Shown here piece after piece: positions 35,032 through 45,246 of a stretch of 64,000 bases of DNA. Where the stretch lies: contig CM066729.1 in NCBI GenBank assembly GCA_033961575.1, forward strand, positions 94,305,001 through 94,369,000. The letters run 5' to 3'. The position numbers were made by a program, and so were the translations under genes. How positions within the stretch are numbered: position 1 is the first letter of the stretch; each line of letters begins with the position of its first letter. The stretch comes from Aselliscus stoliczkanus. Taxonomy: Eukaryota > Chordata > Mammalia > Chiroptera > Hipposideridae. The notes under the pieces were generated by a model. That model was not told where the DNA came from. It saw nothing but the letters and a program-made list of their open reading frames with translations, and did not search any database.

Positions 35032-35539
35032 AAAACTGTATGAATGAGCAAAGTAAACAGAAACTGTCTCATAGATATAGAGGAAAAATCAGGGTTGCTA
35101 ATTGGGAGGGGAATGAGGATGGGGGAGAAGGGGAAGGGATTAGACAGCAAAACTGGGCAACTACAATATTGCCACTGGGATATGAAAAACAGTTTGGGGA
35201 ATATAATTAATAACGTTGTAAATATTCTGTGAAATGTCAGATGATCATAGGTCTTGTTAGGGAGACCATTTCATTACTGTATTACTAAAGCAGAGGTGAT
35301 ATACCTACTGTAATTGAATATAAATAGATAGTCACGGGATGTGGATTATACTGTGGAAGAGAGTCAGAGGAAGAGTAATAGATATATATGATACGGGGGG
35401 GAGTCGGGTGGCGAATTGGGGGTGGGTGGTTGTCACTTTGAGGGGTAAAATGTATAACTATTGCACTGTGTTGTACACCCGAAACTAATTAAAAATAAAT
35501 AAATAAATAAAAAAATAAAAAAACAAACAAACAACAAAA
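35032..35539 (+). other. L1 3' UTR and A-rich tail
   Basis: It carries a G-rich block at about 35394-35433 with four or more G runs (possible G-quadruplex), the conserved end gttgtacacccgaaactaat, and a tail of aaataaataaat and caaacaaacaac type. Compared with the copies at 26651 and 36617 it lacks about 30 bp after agggagaccatttcatt (about 35272). Confidence 0.88.
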
Positions 35540-35553
35540 AAAACCATTGATAG
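35540..35553. repeat. 3' target-site duplication of the full-length L1
   Basis: An exact copy of the 14 bases at 27878-27891. The boundary with the A-rich tail can slide by a few A residues. Confidence 0.95.
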
Positions 35554-35681
35554 GTAATTGTCTAATAATATAGGACCACTAAAACAACAAATATGTTATG
35601 TATGTATACCCTAATGTTAGGAATTTATTAAAGTTATGTAAATCTACATATAATGGTACTTGGTTTATGATTTGGTTTCTT

Positions 35682-35814
35682 TTTCTTATTTTTAATATTT
35701 ATTTATTTTTTTTTATTTTAAGGCAGTGTCACTGGCCCTCATATGCGGGATCCGAACCGGGGCTGCTGGCGTCCCAAGCCAGCTCTTAACCACCATGCCA
35801 CTCGGCCAGCCCCC
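35682..35814 (-). mobile_element. Short-form tRNA-derived SINE
   Basis: The minus-strand head ends at 35814 (GGGGGCTGGCCGAGTGGCAT when read on that strand), with B box GGTTCGGATCC. The element stops at gacactgcc and goes into an A-rich tail. The flanks atgatttggtttctt (35667) and atgattttgtttctt (35815) form a TSD with one mismatch. Confidence 0.9.
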
Positions 35815-36540
35815 ATGATTTTGTTTCTTAAATAGACAAAAGTAGGTAACAAAAAAATGTGTATATTTTGGTAAATAGGCATTGTTTTCATGATTATATA
35901 CCTAAACAAATTCTACAAGATTATTTACTAATTTATATGTGTTTGCCTCCAAGTTGTTCTTTCTACCTAGCTTGCATTCTATTCTAAGTGTATTAACTTT
36001 CTTAATCTTCTTCCTCTTGCTACTTGATATGTGTTTTAAATTGATTCAATTAACCATGAGATTCAAGATCTAAGTGTGCCCTATGATCTCTGGAATACAA
36101 TGCACATTAGAATTCCTAGAGGTTGCTATTTATTGCATCACACTAATTTTCCATGTGACACACAAGAGTTCCATTATCATCACAGGAAGAAAACATTTGT
36201 TTGTTTAATTGCATGTATGATAGCTGAGAGCACGTATTAACAGTTTGTCTTAAGAGCACCATATCATCACACATTGATAGAAATAAATTAACAAACTTAG
36301 AAAAGGGGTGGTTGGGTGAAAGTGATAGGAAGAAGATTCAGAAACTAGCAATGAAGTGTGGAAATATACTTTTAGATTTATTATTGTTAATCTATTATTT
36401 TAGACAACAAAAATGTGTTTGAAAATTCGAGAAGAACTGGTTAAATAATATGGAATATATATTGCATTTTTAAATTTGTGTGATATTTGAATTTTTGTTT
36501 ACATTATAGCCTAATTATTTTTATGGTTTGTTCCAGTAAG

Positions 36541-36567
36541 GTGGGGGTGGGGGGGTGGGGGGGTGGG
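36541..36567 (+). repeat. Dense G-run tract (potential G-quadruplex)
   Basis: Runs of 5, 7, 7 and 3 G separated by single T residues. It satisfies the usual G3+N1-7 pattern several times over. It lies in unique sequence just before the left TSD of the reverse L1. Confidence 0.9.
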
Positions 36568-36616
36568 AAACAAAATAATGACAGAAATATTTTGTTTGAC
36601 ATAGTTGTTTAATTTT

Positions 36617-37945
36617 TTTTTTATTGTATTGTATTTTATTTTATTCATTTATTTTTTAAAATTAGTTTCAGGTGTACAACACAGTGCAATAGTTACACAT
36701 TTTACCCCTCAAAGTGACAACCCCCCACCCCAATTCGCCACCCCACTCCCCCCCATATCATATATATCTATTACTCTTCCTCTGACTCTCTTCCACAGTA
36801 TAATCCACATCCCATGACTACCTATTTATATTCAATTACAGTAGGTATACCACCTCCGCTTTAGTAATACAGTGCAGTGATCAAACCTCTACTCCATCAA
36901 TGAAATGGTCTCCCCAACAAGACCCATGATCATCTGAGATTTCACAGAATATTTACAACATTATTAATTATATTCCTCAAACTCTTTCACATCCCAGTGG
37001 CAATATTGTAGTTGCCCAGTTTTGCTGTCTAATCCCTTCCCCTTCTCCCCCATCCTCATTCCCCTCCCAATTAGCAACCCTGATTTTTCCTCTATATCCA
37101 TGAGACAGTGTCTGTTTACTTTGCTCATTCATACAGTTTTTCAGATTCCACATATGAGTGAGATCATATGGTATTTGTCTTTCTCTGACTGACTTATTTC
37201 ACTTAACATAATAGTCTCTAGGTCCATCCATATCATTGCAAATGGTACGATTTCATTCTTCTTTATAGTGGAGTAATACTCCAATGTATAAATATACCAC
37301 AGTTTCTTAATCCAGTCATCTACTGATGGGCATTTTGGTTGTTTCCAAGTCTTAGCTATTGTAAATTGTGCTGCTATGAACATAGGGGTGCATAACTTTT
37401 TTTGAATAAGTGTCTTGGTTTTTTCAGGATAAATACCTAGGAGTGGAATTGCTGGGTCAAATGGTAGCTCTATTTCCAGTTCTTTGAGATACCTCCATAC
37501 TGACCTCCATAGTGGCTGCACCAATCTGCAATCCCACCAACAGTGCAGCAGGGTCCCCTTTTCCCCACAGCCCCGCCAGCACTTGTTGTTTGTTGATTTA
37601 TTGATGATAGCCATTCTGACTGGAGTGAGGTGGTATCTCATGGTGGTTTTTATTTGCATTTCCCTAATGACCATTGAGGTTGAACTTTTTTTCATATGCC
37701 TGTTGGCCATCTGTATGTCCTCTTTAGAGAAATGTCTCTTCATATCTTCTGCCCATTTTTTAATTGTGTTGTTTGTTTTTTTGGTGTTGAGTTTCATGAG
37801 TGTTTTATAAATTTTGGATATTAACCCCTTATCAGATATATCGTTGGCAAATATATTCTCCCATTCAGTAGGCTTCCTTTTTGTTTTATTAATGGTTTCC
37901 TTCATTGTGAAAAAACTTTTAAGTCTTATATAATCCCATATGTTC
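36617..37945 (-). mobile_element. 5'-truncated young L1, reverse orientation
   Basis: The minus strand reads ORF2 C-terminus (254 codons from the first Met at 37905 to the stop at 37141, still open), 3' UTR and poly(A), which appears as the T tract from about 36612. The TSD tagttgtttaattt lies at 36602-36615 and 37946-37959. The ORF2 segment differs from the full-length L1 by about one amino acid (Arg for Lys in EDMKRHFS). Both belong to one young lineage, and with that element it forms a long inverted repeat. The Cys/His cluster is intact, but the fragment has no endonuclease or polymerase domain. Confidence 0.96.
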
Positions 37946-37960
37946 TAGTTGTTTAATTTT

Positions 37961-38429
37961 AAGCCCAAATAATATTTTGGCAAACTTTTAAGAGTTTATA
38001 ATTGACTAGTTTAACCACTTTTATATCAGTGGAGTAAAGGGTATTATTGTGATGGCAATATAATAACTCATGGGACAAAATATAAAATTTATCCCTATGT
38101 TATCTGAGCCCTGTCCGTGATGCCTCAGTGGCATCTGTTAAAAGTAGTTCCCATGATGCCCTTCCCTGCCTAAATGAAGCATCCACAAGAGCTATAGTGG
38201 ATCAGAATTGGTAATTACCATGGGTGGGCTATATAGTTAAATTGGTCAGAAAAGTTCAAGTCATAGCCTAAAGAAAAAGAAAAAGGGAAGTGGTATCAAG
38301 CATTGAAACTATGCAACATAATGAGACAATAAAAAAATAAAATGAAGTATATTTGATGTTCATTTTGGAGGCTATGAGCGCCCAAGCAAGTTTTCTCTAA
38401 GTAGATGGCATTTGAGACACTACCTTTCA
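37961..38429. other. No gene seen
   Basis: Unique sequence with no recognised gene or repeat. Confidence 0.4.
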
Positions 38430-38835
38430 TAGTCTACTTGGGCCGCCGTAATCAAATGCTGGAGATTAGGTAGCTAAAACAACAATAGTTTATGTCTCAC
38501 AATTTTGGAGTCTGGGAAGTCCAAGATAAGGTGCCAACAAGATAAGTTTTATTACAAGACCTCTTCTCTTGACTTGTAGGTGAACGTCATCTTCGTATGC
38601 ACTCACCTATCCTTTCTTTGGTGGGTGCTCATGGGAAAGAGAAAGATATCTCTCTCTCCTTCTTTTTATAAGACTACCCATCCTATCGTATTAGAGTCCC
38701 ACCCTTATGACCTTATTTAACCTCAATTACCTCCTAGAGACCTAATCTCCACATATCGTCACATTGGACATTAAAGATTTCAATATCTGAATGGGGGTGG
38801 TGAGACAGCACAATTCATTTCACATCACCACATGA
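38430..38835 (-). mobile_element. MLT1-like LTR (ERVL-MaLR), reverse
   Basis: The order tttatgtctcacaattttgg, gtctgggaagtccaagataa, ataagactacccatcctatc, tcccacccttatgacct, then ttcaatatctgaatgggggt follows the reverse strand of MLT1-type LTRs. It is old, non-coding and has no internal region attached. Subfamily not determined. Confidence 0.6.
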
Positions 38836-39414
38836 AGAAAGAGAGTACACCATGGAAGATCTTAACAGGGAAGAACGTTCTCAGAAAAAGAACAGGAAAA
38901 GCAAAAATGTGAAGGCACAAATTAGTTCATATGTTACAGAGACAGGAAGAAAGCCTATGTGGCTAGAAGAGATAAATAATAGTGAAGCAATAGAAAGGTA
39001 TGAGATCTAAAACATAAGCCAGCTAAGATTACACTGGGACATATTAACATAGTTGTCAATGTGTTTGAAATTTATTCTAGACTAATGGGATATTGCAAGG
39101 TTTGATTTAATCTAAATTTAAAAAAAAATATTTAACTGTTTTGTGGAGATTTGTCTATTTAATGAGTAAAAATAGCAGCAGAGATATTACTAAGATACAG
39201 ACTATTTCTAAGATACTTAGAAACAGACTTTTATATTAGTGCCTAATTTTGTTCCATAGTTGGATATTTTTCTCATAATCAGTGTTTTTATAAAAATATA
39301 TTTTGACTAGAAATTGATGTTAGAAATCCAGTAGCTCTAGTATCATCTTGGAATTCATAAAATCATATATTTTTTAAAATAACAAAATAATAACATAGGG
39401 TTAGAAATGCTTTG
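38836..39414. other. No gene seen
   Basis: Unique AT-rich sequence. Nothing recognised. Confidence 0.4.
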
Positions 39415-39756
39415 GACTAGATCAGGGGTCGGCAAACTTTTGAGATGGAAGAACTGCCAGAGGTCAGCAAACTGTGGCTCGAGAGACACATGTGGCTCTT
39501 TGGGTACTTAACATGTGGCTCTGAAGTAAAATTGAAAATGAAAATAAAACTATCATAGTTTCATTTATAACATTTTTAAAGAATATTATTCACATAATGA
39601 TTATGTAAAAATATATTTATGGCTCTTGAATAATTTTTAAATTTTGTGAGGGACAGGATTGGCTCTTCCACAAGGTTGGCAAACTTTTGAGACGGAACGT
39701 ACCCTAAGAGCCATATGTGGCTCCCGAGCCACAGTTTGCCAATCCCTGGACTAGAT
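39415..39756. mobile_element. hAT miniature element with perfect 8-bp TSD
   Basis: The element itself is 39423-39748 (326 bp). It begins caggggtcggcaaactttt and ends agtttgccaatccctg, which are inverted copies. An exact 8-bp TSD gactagat lies at 39415-39422 and 39749-39756; this length is diagnostic for hAT transposons. Subterminal motifs recur inside (ggcaaacttttgaga twice; the cacatgtggctctt and agccatatgtggctc pair). It has no transposase frame, so it is non-autonomous. Confidence 0.93.
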
Positions 39757-39926
39757 ATTTGTGAATGCACACCACCTCATGAATGATTCAGACATGTTGC
39801 TGTGTATCTAAATCTCCTGTTGAGGAGGTTGCTCAGTTGGGGCACGTTTAGTAGATCTCTTTATATGGTCATGTCGTTAGTAAGGATTCCTAAAGTTCAA
39901 GAGGTGGAGGGTTGATGCTAGGGAAA

Positions 39927-40141
39927 TTACCATATTTTGCTGGGTATAATGTATTCCCATGTATAATGCGCACTCGTGGGGTTTTTTTTGGCCCAAACTT
40001 CCAGGGGAAAAAAATCTCTCATTTGGAAAAAAAATCTCTCATTTTAATTTTCCAATAATTTTTGTAAAAATGTCAGCTAGATTGCTAAGTCCAGCCTAAA
40101 GTGAATGAAGAGAAATTTTGCACCGTTCACCGTATGGTAAT
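39927..40141. mobile_element. Possible DNA miniature element
   Basis: It begins attaccatattttgctgg and ends caccgtatggtaat, which pair imperfectly as short inverted ends. Inside is gtataatgcgcactcg, a motif I associate with DNA transposon ends in vertebrates, and a 20-bp tandem duplication (ggaaaaaaatctctcattt twice, 40002-40041). The family and TSD are not determined. Confidence 0.35.
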
Positions 40142-41475
40142 AAAGTCGGCATCTCCTATCATATCAAGTCAGAGTCACTTAGTCTGTGCACAACAGTATG
40201 TCATTTTTTGTTTCATTTAGATACAGAATCAGTACTAACCATGTGTAAAGTGCATCCTTATTTTTTCCTCACAAATTTTGGCAGGAAAGGGAGCATTAAA
40301 CATGGCATAATAAGGTATAGTGTCTTTGAAAGGATTGTAACATATTTTCTCTCTTCTGTAAGGAAATTGGAGGAAACTGGTACTCAACTGATACTCCCTT
40401 CCAAACCCAAGGAAGGAGAACTGTAAGAAAAATGTCTGACATTTGTGATTATCTTTTAAAATCCAGGAGTAATGTCTTACTCTAGTTGGATGCTTATTTG
40501 TCTGCAGCATAGTATCTCTCCTAATGTAGAACATTGTAGAGAAAAGACTGTATGCCATGATGAGGCAGAGGGAAGACAAATAGCTGTTCTGATTCTCTTG
40601 TCTTAAAGAAGTATGAAAAAGGGATTCTACCTATACTCGCTGTTCTCTGAATTAGAAGCCTGGCAGTGGTTGAGATGAGGGCCTATGCAATTGGTGGGGA
40701 TCAGGTTCATCTGAGGAATATGGTGTGATTTCACCATGTGGGGAAAAGATGATATACTCACACTTCCAATGGAACTACCAAGGTCTAGGGAGATGCTCAC
40801 CAGCAAGACCTGGTAGGATCTCAACATACCACCAGAGCCACAGACTGAGCCATGAACTACGTCACCATTGGCACCAGTTGAAGGAGTGAGCAATCCTGCC
40901 TTTACAGCTTTGCAATTACTCACAAAATAAACACTGTTTATTACTAATTTGTAAGATAAATTACTCACCAAGGAAAGCGGCATATGGAATCTTCTTTTTT
41001 GTTTGTTCTTCTCCATTCACCAGTAGATAAAAGAAGAAGGCTTGGGAAGACAAGAAATTGAAAGAGAATAAACAACCCCATACCTTAGTCTAGTCTGTGC
41101 TGGAATAAGAGACATTATTAAAAAGATGAATATCAAGTTGAAATAGAATTGACTGCTCTAAATTCGAGATACAAGTTACCTTTAAAAATGGAATAAAATT
41201 TTATTAAGGTAAATCATTTCCCAATAGCAAAGGAGGATTTGACATTGTACAGGAAGCAGAATTCATGAGAAAAAGTAAAGCATTTCTCTGCGTGTGCCTT
41301 CAATCGGTTGTGAAAACCTGTAAAATCAATTAGAAAGATTTACTAAGATGTGATTTATTAAGCATTAACTGCCTTCACTCATCTGAACTGCAGCTCTCTG
41401 TATTTACCATTTTATATAACTTGTATGAATAACACAAACACATGTACTATAACAGCCTTAAGGTACACTGTTGAA
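40142..41475. other. No gene seen
   Basis: Unique sequence. The two overlapping frames of about 100 codons (40118-40579, opposite strands) and the 129-codon frame at 40627-41016 show no family features. Confidence 0.4.
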
Positions 41476-41938
41476 ATTTTTTTTTTTTTTTTTGAAGATT
41501 TTATTGGGGAATTGGGGAGGGGAACAATGTTGGGGAATCAGGGAAGGGGAACAGACAAGTCTCTGTCCTTTTGTTCTTTAGTCTTATTGTGAAAGACATT
41601 GCTTCACTGGCCCATGTTGGTATTATCACTGTGCTCTTCTCTGGTGAGGCAGATCAGTCGCCAGCCTCTGGACAGCCGCTCATAGCCACTCTTGGCAGCT
41701 CACACCGGCTGCCAGTGGCTCACGCTGACTGCGGGCCACTCACTGTAGACTATGACAGCCCACCACAGCAGGGGCTGCAGCTATGCTGACCAGGAGACTC
41801 ACGCAGCCCTCCAGGTGGAGCTGTTGTTCACCATCTTAGCTGTAGTGAGCAGTGTCATTGGCCCTCATATGTGGGATCCGAACAGGGGCCGCTGGTGTCC
41901 CAAGCCAGCTCTTAATCAACACACCACTCCGCTGGTCC
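41476..41938 (-). mobile_element. Long-form tRNA-derived SINE
   Basis: A minus-strand copy. The T18 run at 41476 is its tail, followed by gaagattttattggggaatt (the complement of the AATAAAATCTT end), and the head ends at about 41938 (ggaccagcggagtggtgtg on the minus strand). B box GTTCGGATCC is present. I see no clean TSD. The flanks aaggtacactgttgaaatt and aaggtaacatttttgaatg may be a decayed one. Confidence 0.88.
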
Positions 41939-41991
41939 AAAAGGTAACATTTTTGAATGGTTTTGCCTTTTAAAGAGTAAACGTACAGGGG

Positions 41992-42300
41992 GTGGGGGAG
42001 GAAGAAGGAGCCATGGGGGCGTGGACACGCAGCTCAAGCCGCTCTAGCAGTAGTCTGAAATGCAAGAAATCTACCTCACAGAAACCTCAGTGGTCCTCAT
42101 TAAGGCGAGTCCTTGTTAAACAGCCTTACTTATTTTGGAAGGGACATAACCCAGAACTCGTTAAGGGTATGAAAGTAAAACAAGTGCACAGAGTGTTAAA
42201 TGAAAACAGCGTGAAAGAAAGAGTTGACTTTTTTAAAAAAATGTATTTTTAAGCATTTTACAAAATACCCTGATGAAGACCCCATTCAATGGGTGGGTTA
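41992..42300 (+). pseudogene. Unidentified gene-like fragment (possible processed pseudogene)
   Basis: An 86-codon frame (41992-42252) has a Ser/Arg-rich N-terminus (RSSSRSSSSLKCKKS) and then a basic stretch with balanced composition (ELVKGMKVKQVHRVLNENSV, ERVDFFKKMYF). After a stop, protein-like sequence seems to go on to about 42300 in another frame. It is unlike its AT-rich surroundings, which suggests a retrocopy of an mRNA, but I do not recognise the parent, and no poly(A) or TSD is clear. It follows directly on a SINE. Confidence 0.3.
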
Positions 42301-42540
42301 TTCTAGTAAAGGTTAAAATTAAAGAAAGAAAGAAAGAAATCTACGCACAGGACAAACACCGATGTCGGAGACCCATGGCTATGAAAATGGGGTCAAAGAG
42401 CATCCAAAAGTAACAATGGTTTACTTGGAATTTTAGGATTGTGAAATTTGCAAGTATTAAGGAGTTGCATCCTGCCATTTTGAAATGTATTATGTATGTA
42501 TATATGCCAGATTATACTAGAAATATATAGAATGGAATAT

Positions 42541-42581
42541 ACTATATATATATGTATATATATATATATATATATATACAC
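42541..42581. repeat. (TA)n microsatellite
   Basis: An almost pure TA tract, interrupted once by TG, followed by ACAC. Confidence 0.95.
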
Positions 42582-44019
42582 ATTAGATTTTCCTACAGCA
42601 ACTGTAAATGCATAAATACACATACATGCAATTTGTCATCACCAATATTATTTATATTTTACCTGCATATGTCAGATTAAGAAATTCATCACCTGCTAAT
42701 TAAGAATCTATGCATCTTTAACTTCCCTGAAATATGAAACATTATCAACCTTTCCATTGTTGTTAATAGTAATAACAAAACTTTGATACGTTTTTGTATA
42801 AAGTAGCTGACAGTTTCTAACAAAAGGAAAGGGCAAAGCCCTGGACAGTACAAAGTTTTAAATAACATGATGAAGGGTGGGAAGTGAGAAGAAAGATCAT
42901 TGGGGAGAAAAATTTTAAGGTTGAATTGCCTTTCAGAGTATACTCAGATTCCTAAAGAAATTGTTTTCAAGGTAACCTTTGGGATGCACTGGCCTGGTAA
43001 TTTCTTCAGTGTCCCCTGTGACTACACTCTCCATGTAACCGAAGACAATTTCACCTACTCCCGATGATTTTGGTCAATTAGATGCTATAAGTTATTTTCT
43101 TATTTTCCCAAAATGCCTCAATTTTTCTAACACCTCAACCTTCAGTTCCTCTTCTCTCACCTATTTCTAGCTGATGAATTTCTTTTGTTTTTGCTTTTTT
43201 TTTTTTCTCAACCCAAAGATCCCCAGGATTGAACATGCAATGTATTCCCAATGCTCTTACCAGAATTTAGTAAAGAAGAACTATTACCTTCCTACTCCCT
43301 GATATGATTGCTCTCTGTATGAAGTCTCAAATTGTATTAGATTTTGTTGCTGTATAATATTACATTGTAATGCCTCCTGTGCCTTCCGTGTTCACACATA
43401 CCTTACTTACTTCAAATGGAGGATTTTCAGGGACACTCGTTTTCAGTTAATTCATTTTATGTATGTGTGTGCATCTGTGTATGCTCCTTCATGCTGTTAA
43501 AGGTTAAAGTGACTTTATCTTGTATTATATATAAATGCTTCTAAGAAAGAGAAGCCTTCTCATGCCCTCACATGTTCTTTCCAAAACAAAAATGGCAATT
43601 AGTAGACTGTCCATATCTCATTATGTGGTGATGAAATCATACTAAGTGCATGTTAATTTACCATACTTGCCATTTTATACATTCAGCTTCAATCTCCTTT
43701 GCTAAAATTTATAAATTCATTAAAAATATACACTGTGGTAAAAGTCTTATATTTAATTCTGCTATTTTCTCAAATCATCCCCAAATATTTCTTTGTCTCT
43801 TTAATAATTGAAACTCTTAAAATAATATTTGTTAGCTTATCCATAAATTTATATGTCCTGTTTTATCCAAATTTTAGGCTAATACTGAGCCTACAAAGAC
43901 AACCAAGACAAAATCTGTACCCTCAATAAAAGTACAATTAAGTAAGAAAGACTCATGAATACTATAGTAACATCTTGAGGTATTAATCAGTCTTTTTTCC
44001 TGGCTCTTGTAAGAAACTT
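42582..44019. other. No gene seen
   Basis: Unique AT-rich sequence with a T-rich run at 43197-43207. Nothing recognised. Confidence 0.4.
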
Positions 44020-44568
44020 CCACATTAGTTTTCTATGATACATATCAAATTACCACCTCAGTGGTTTTCAAAAATACTAATTTATTATCTCATAATTTCT
44101 GCAGGTCAGAATCTGGATGCAAGGGTTTTCTGGTCAGAATTTCGCAGGGCTAAAACCAATGTCCTCCAAGCTGTGTTTTCATCTGTAGCTCAGGGACTAT
44201 TTCCATGCTCACTAGATGTTTTCAGAATGTATTTCCTTGATGCTACAGGATAGAAGTGTTGTTTTCTTGCTAACTCTTGATGAGGGTCACTCTCAGATGC
44301 CATAGGCTGTCTACAGTTATCTGTCACCTAGACCTCTCTACAACATGGCAATTTGCTCATTTAAGGTCCACAGGAGAACATCTGCTGGATCTTAAAATCT
44401 CTATGATTTCCCCTGTCTCTGACCACTAAACTCTCTTTTCAAAAGTCTCATCTGATTAGGTCAGGCCCCCTGACACTCAAGATGAGGGAATTATATAAGT
44501 GTCCACAATAAGGGGCAGGAATCAAATTGTGGGGGTCTTCTTTGAATTCATCCTGCAACACTCCATCC
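44020..44568 (-). mobile_element. Old MLT1/MER-type LTR-like repeat, reverse
   Basis: The opening ttagttttctatgatacata, then aaattaccacctcagtggtt, and the end (gtctcatctgattaggtcag, then gaattcatcctgcaacac) follow the layout of old mammalian LTR repeats read in reverse. The subfamily is not named, and assignment is by eye. Confidence 0.4.
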
Positions 44569-45073
44569 TATAAGATTGTCGAAAGCTTTGTTTTGTTTTT
44601 GTTTTTTCTCCTCCCAGGAGATTGTTAACAAACAATGTTTAAGGAACAGAATAATAATTGGCAGGCATCTAAAATGTATTCTTACCCAGAGTCCTGGAGC
44701 GGATGGAATTCAAAGAACCTAGAATGCTAAAATGTCCAAGTTTAGGAGTGAATGATGTGTGTCAATCAGAAGAAAAAGCATCGAGTAATTTTCTTAAGGT
44801 AGGAGAGGGAGGTTTCAGGAATTCCTTGGCAGTGGCCCATATATGCTATCAGGTAATCAAGGCTGAATAAATTGCTATGGGAGGCTGGATTTTTGGCATC
44901 AGGCTTCCAGCCTGACTTAGGACACTCCTGCCCCAGCTTGGCAGGGAACATCAGAGACTCTCTCAATCAGAATATCAGCAGTGAGGACTGCTGATTGAGG
45001 AGAGGGCTTGTACTTGACTGTGTTTCATCTAAGAGGATCATTTCTAGTTTTAGAGAGGAAGTTCCTCTTTAAC
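44569..45073. other. No gene seen
   Basis: Unique sequence. Nothing recognised. Confidence 0.4.
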
Positions 45074-45085
45074 AGGTTGAGTTGG

Positions 45086-45182
45086 GGCCAGTCGAGTGGC
45101 ATGGTGGTTAAGCACTGGCTTGGGAAGACAACAGCCCTGGTTCGGGTCCCATGTATGAGGGCCAATGACACTGCCCTCAAAA

Positions 45183-45234
<52 letters not shown>
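45086..45234 (+). mobile_element. Short-form tRNA-derived SINE with (AAAT)n tail
   Basis: The head ggccagtcgagtggcatggt has A box TGGTTAAGCAC and B box GGTTCGGGTCC. The element ends at gacactgccctc, then the tail has turned into about 13 AAAT units (45179-45233). A 12-bp TSD aggttgagttgg lies at 45074-45085 and 45235-45246. Confidence 0.95.
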
Positions 45235-45246
45235 AGGTTGAGTTGG

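Larger units (their letters stand above)
27892..35539 (+). mobile_element. Full-length LINE-1 retrotransposon
   Basis: A complete L1 of 7.65 kb: 5' UTR (27892-30282), ORF1 (30283-31159), a 48-nt spacer, ORF2 (31208-35031), 3' UTR and an A-rich tail with AATAAA repeats. The 14-bp TSD aaaaccattgatag at 27878-27891 and 35540-35553 fixes both ends, showing an untruncated target-primed insertion. The element looks recent because the TSD is perfect, but it cannot be active: ORF1 is frameshifted, and ORF2 has a frameshift, an in-frame stop and an altered catalytic motif. Confidence 0.97.
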
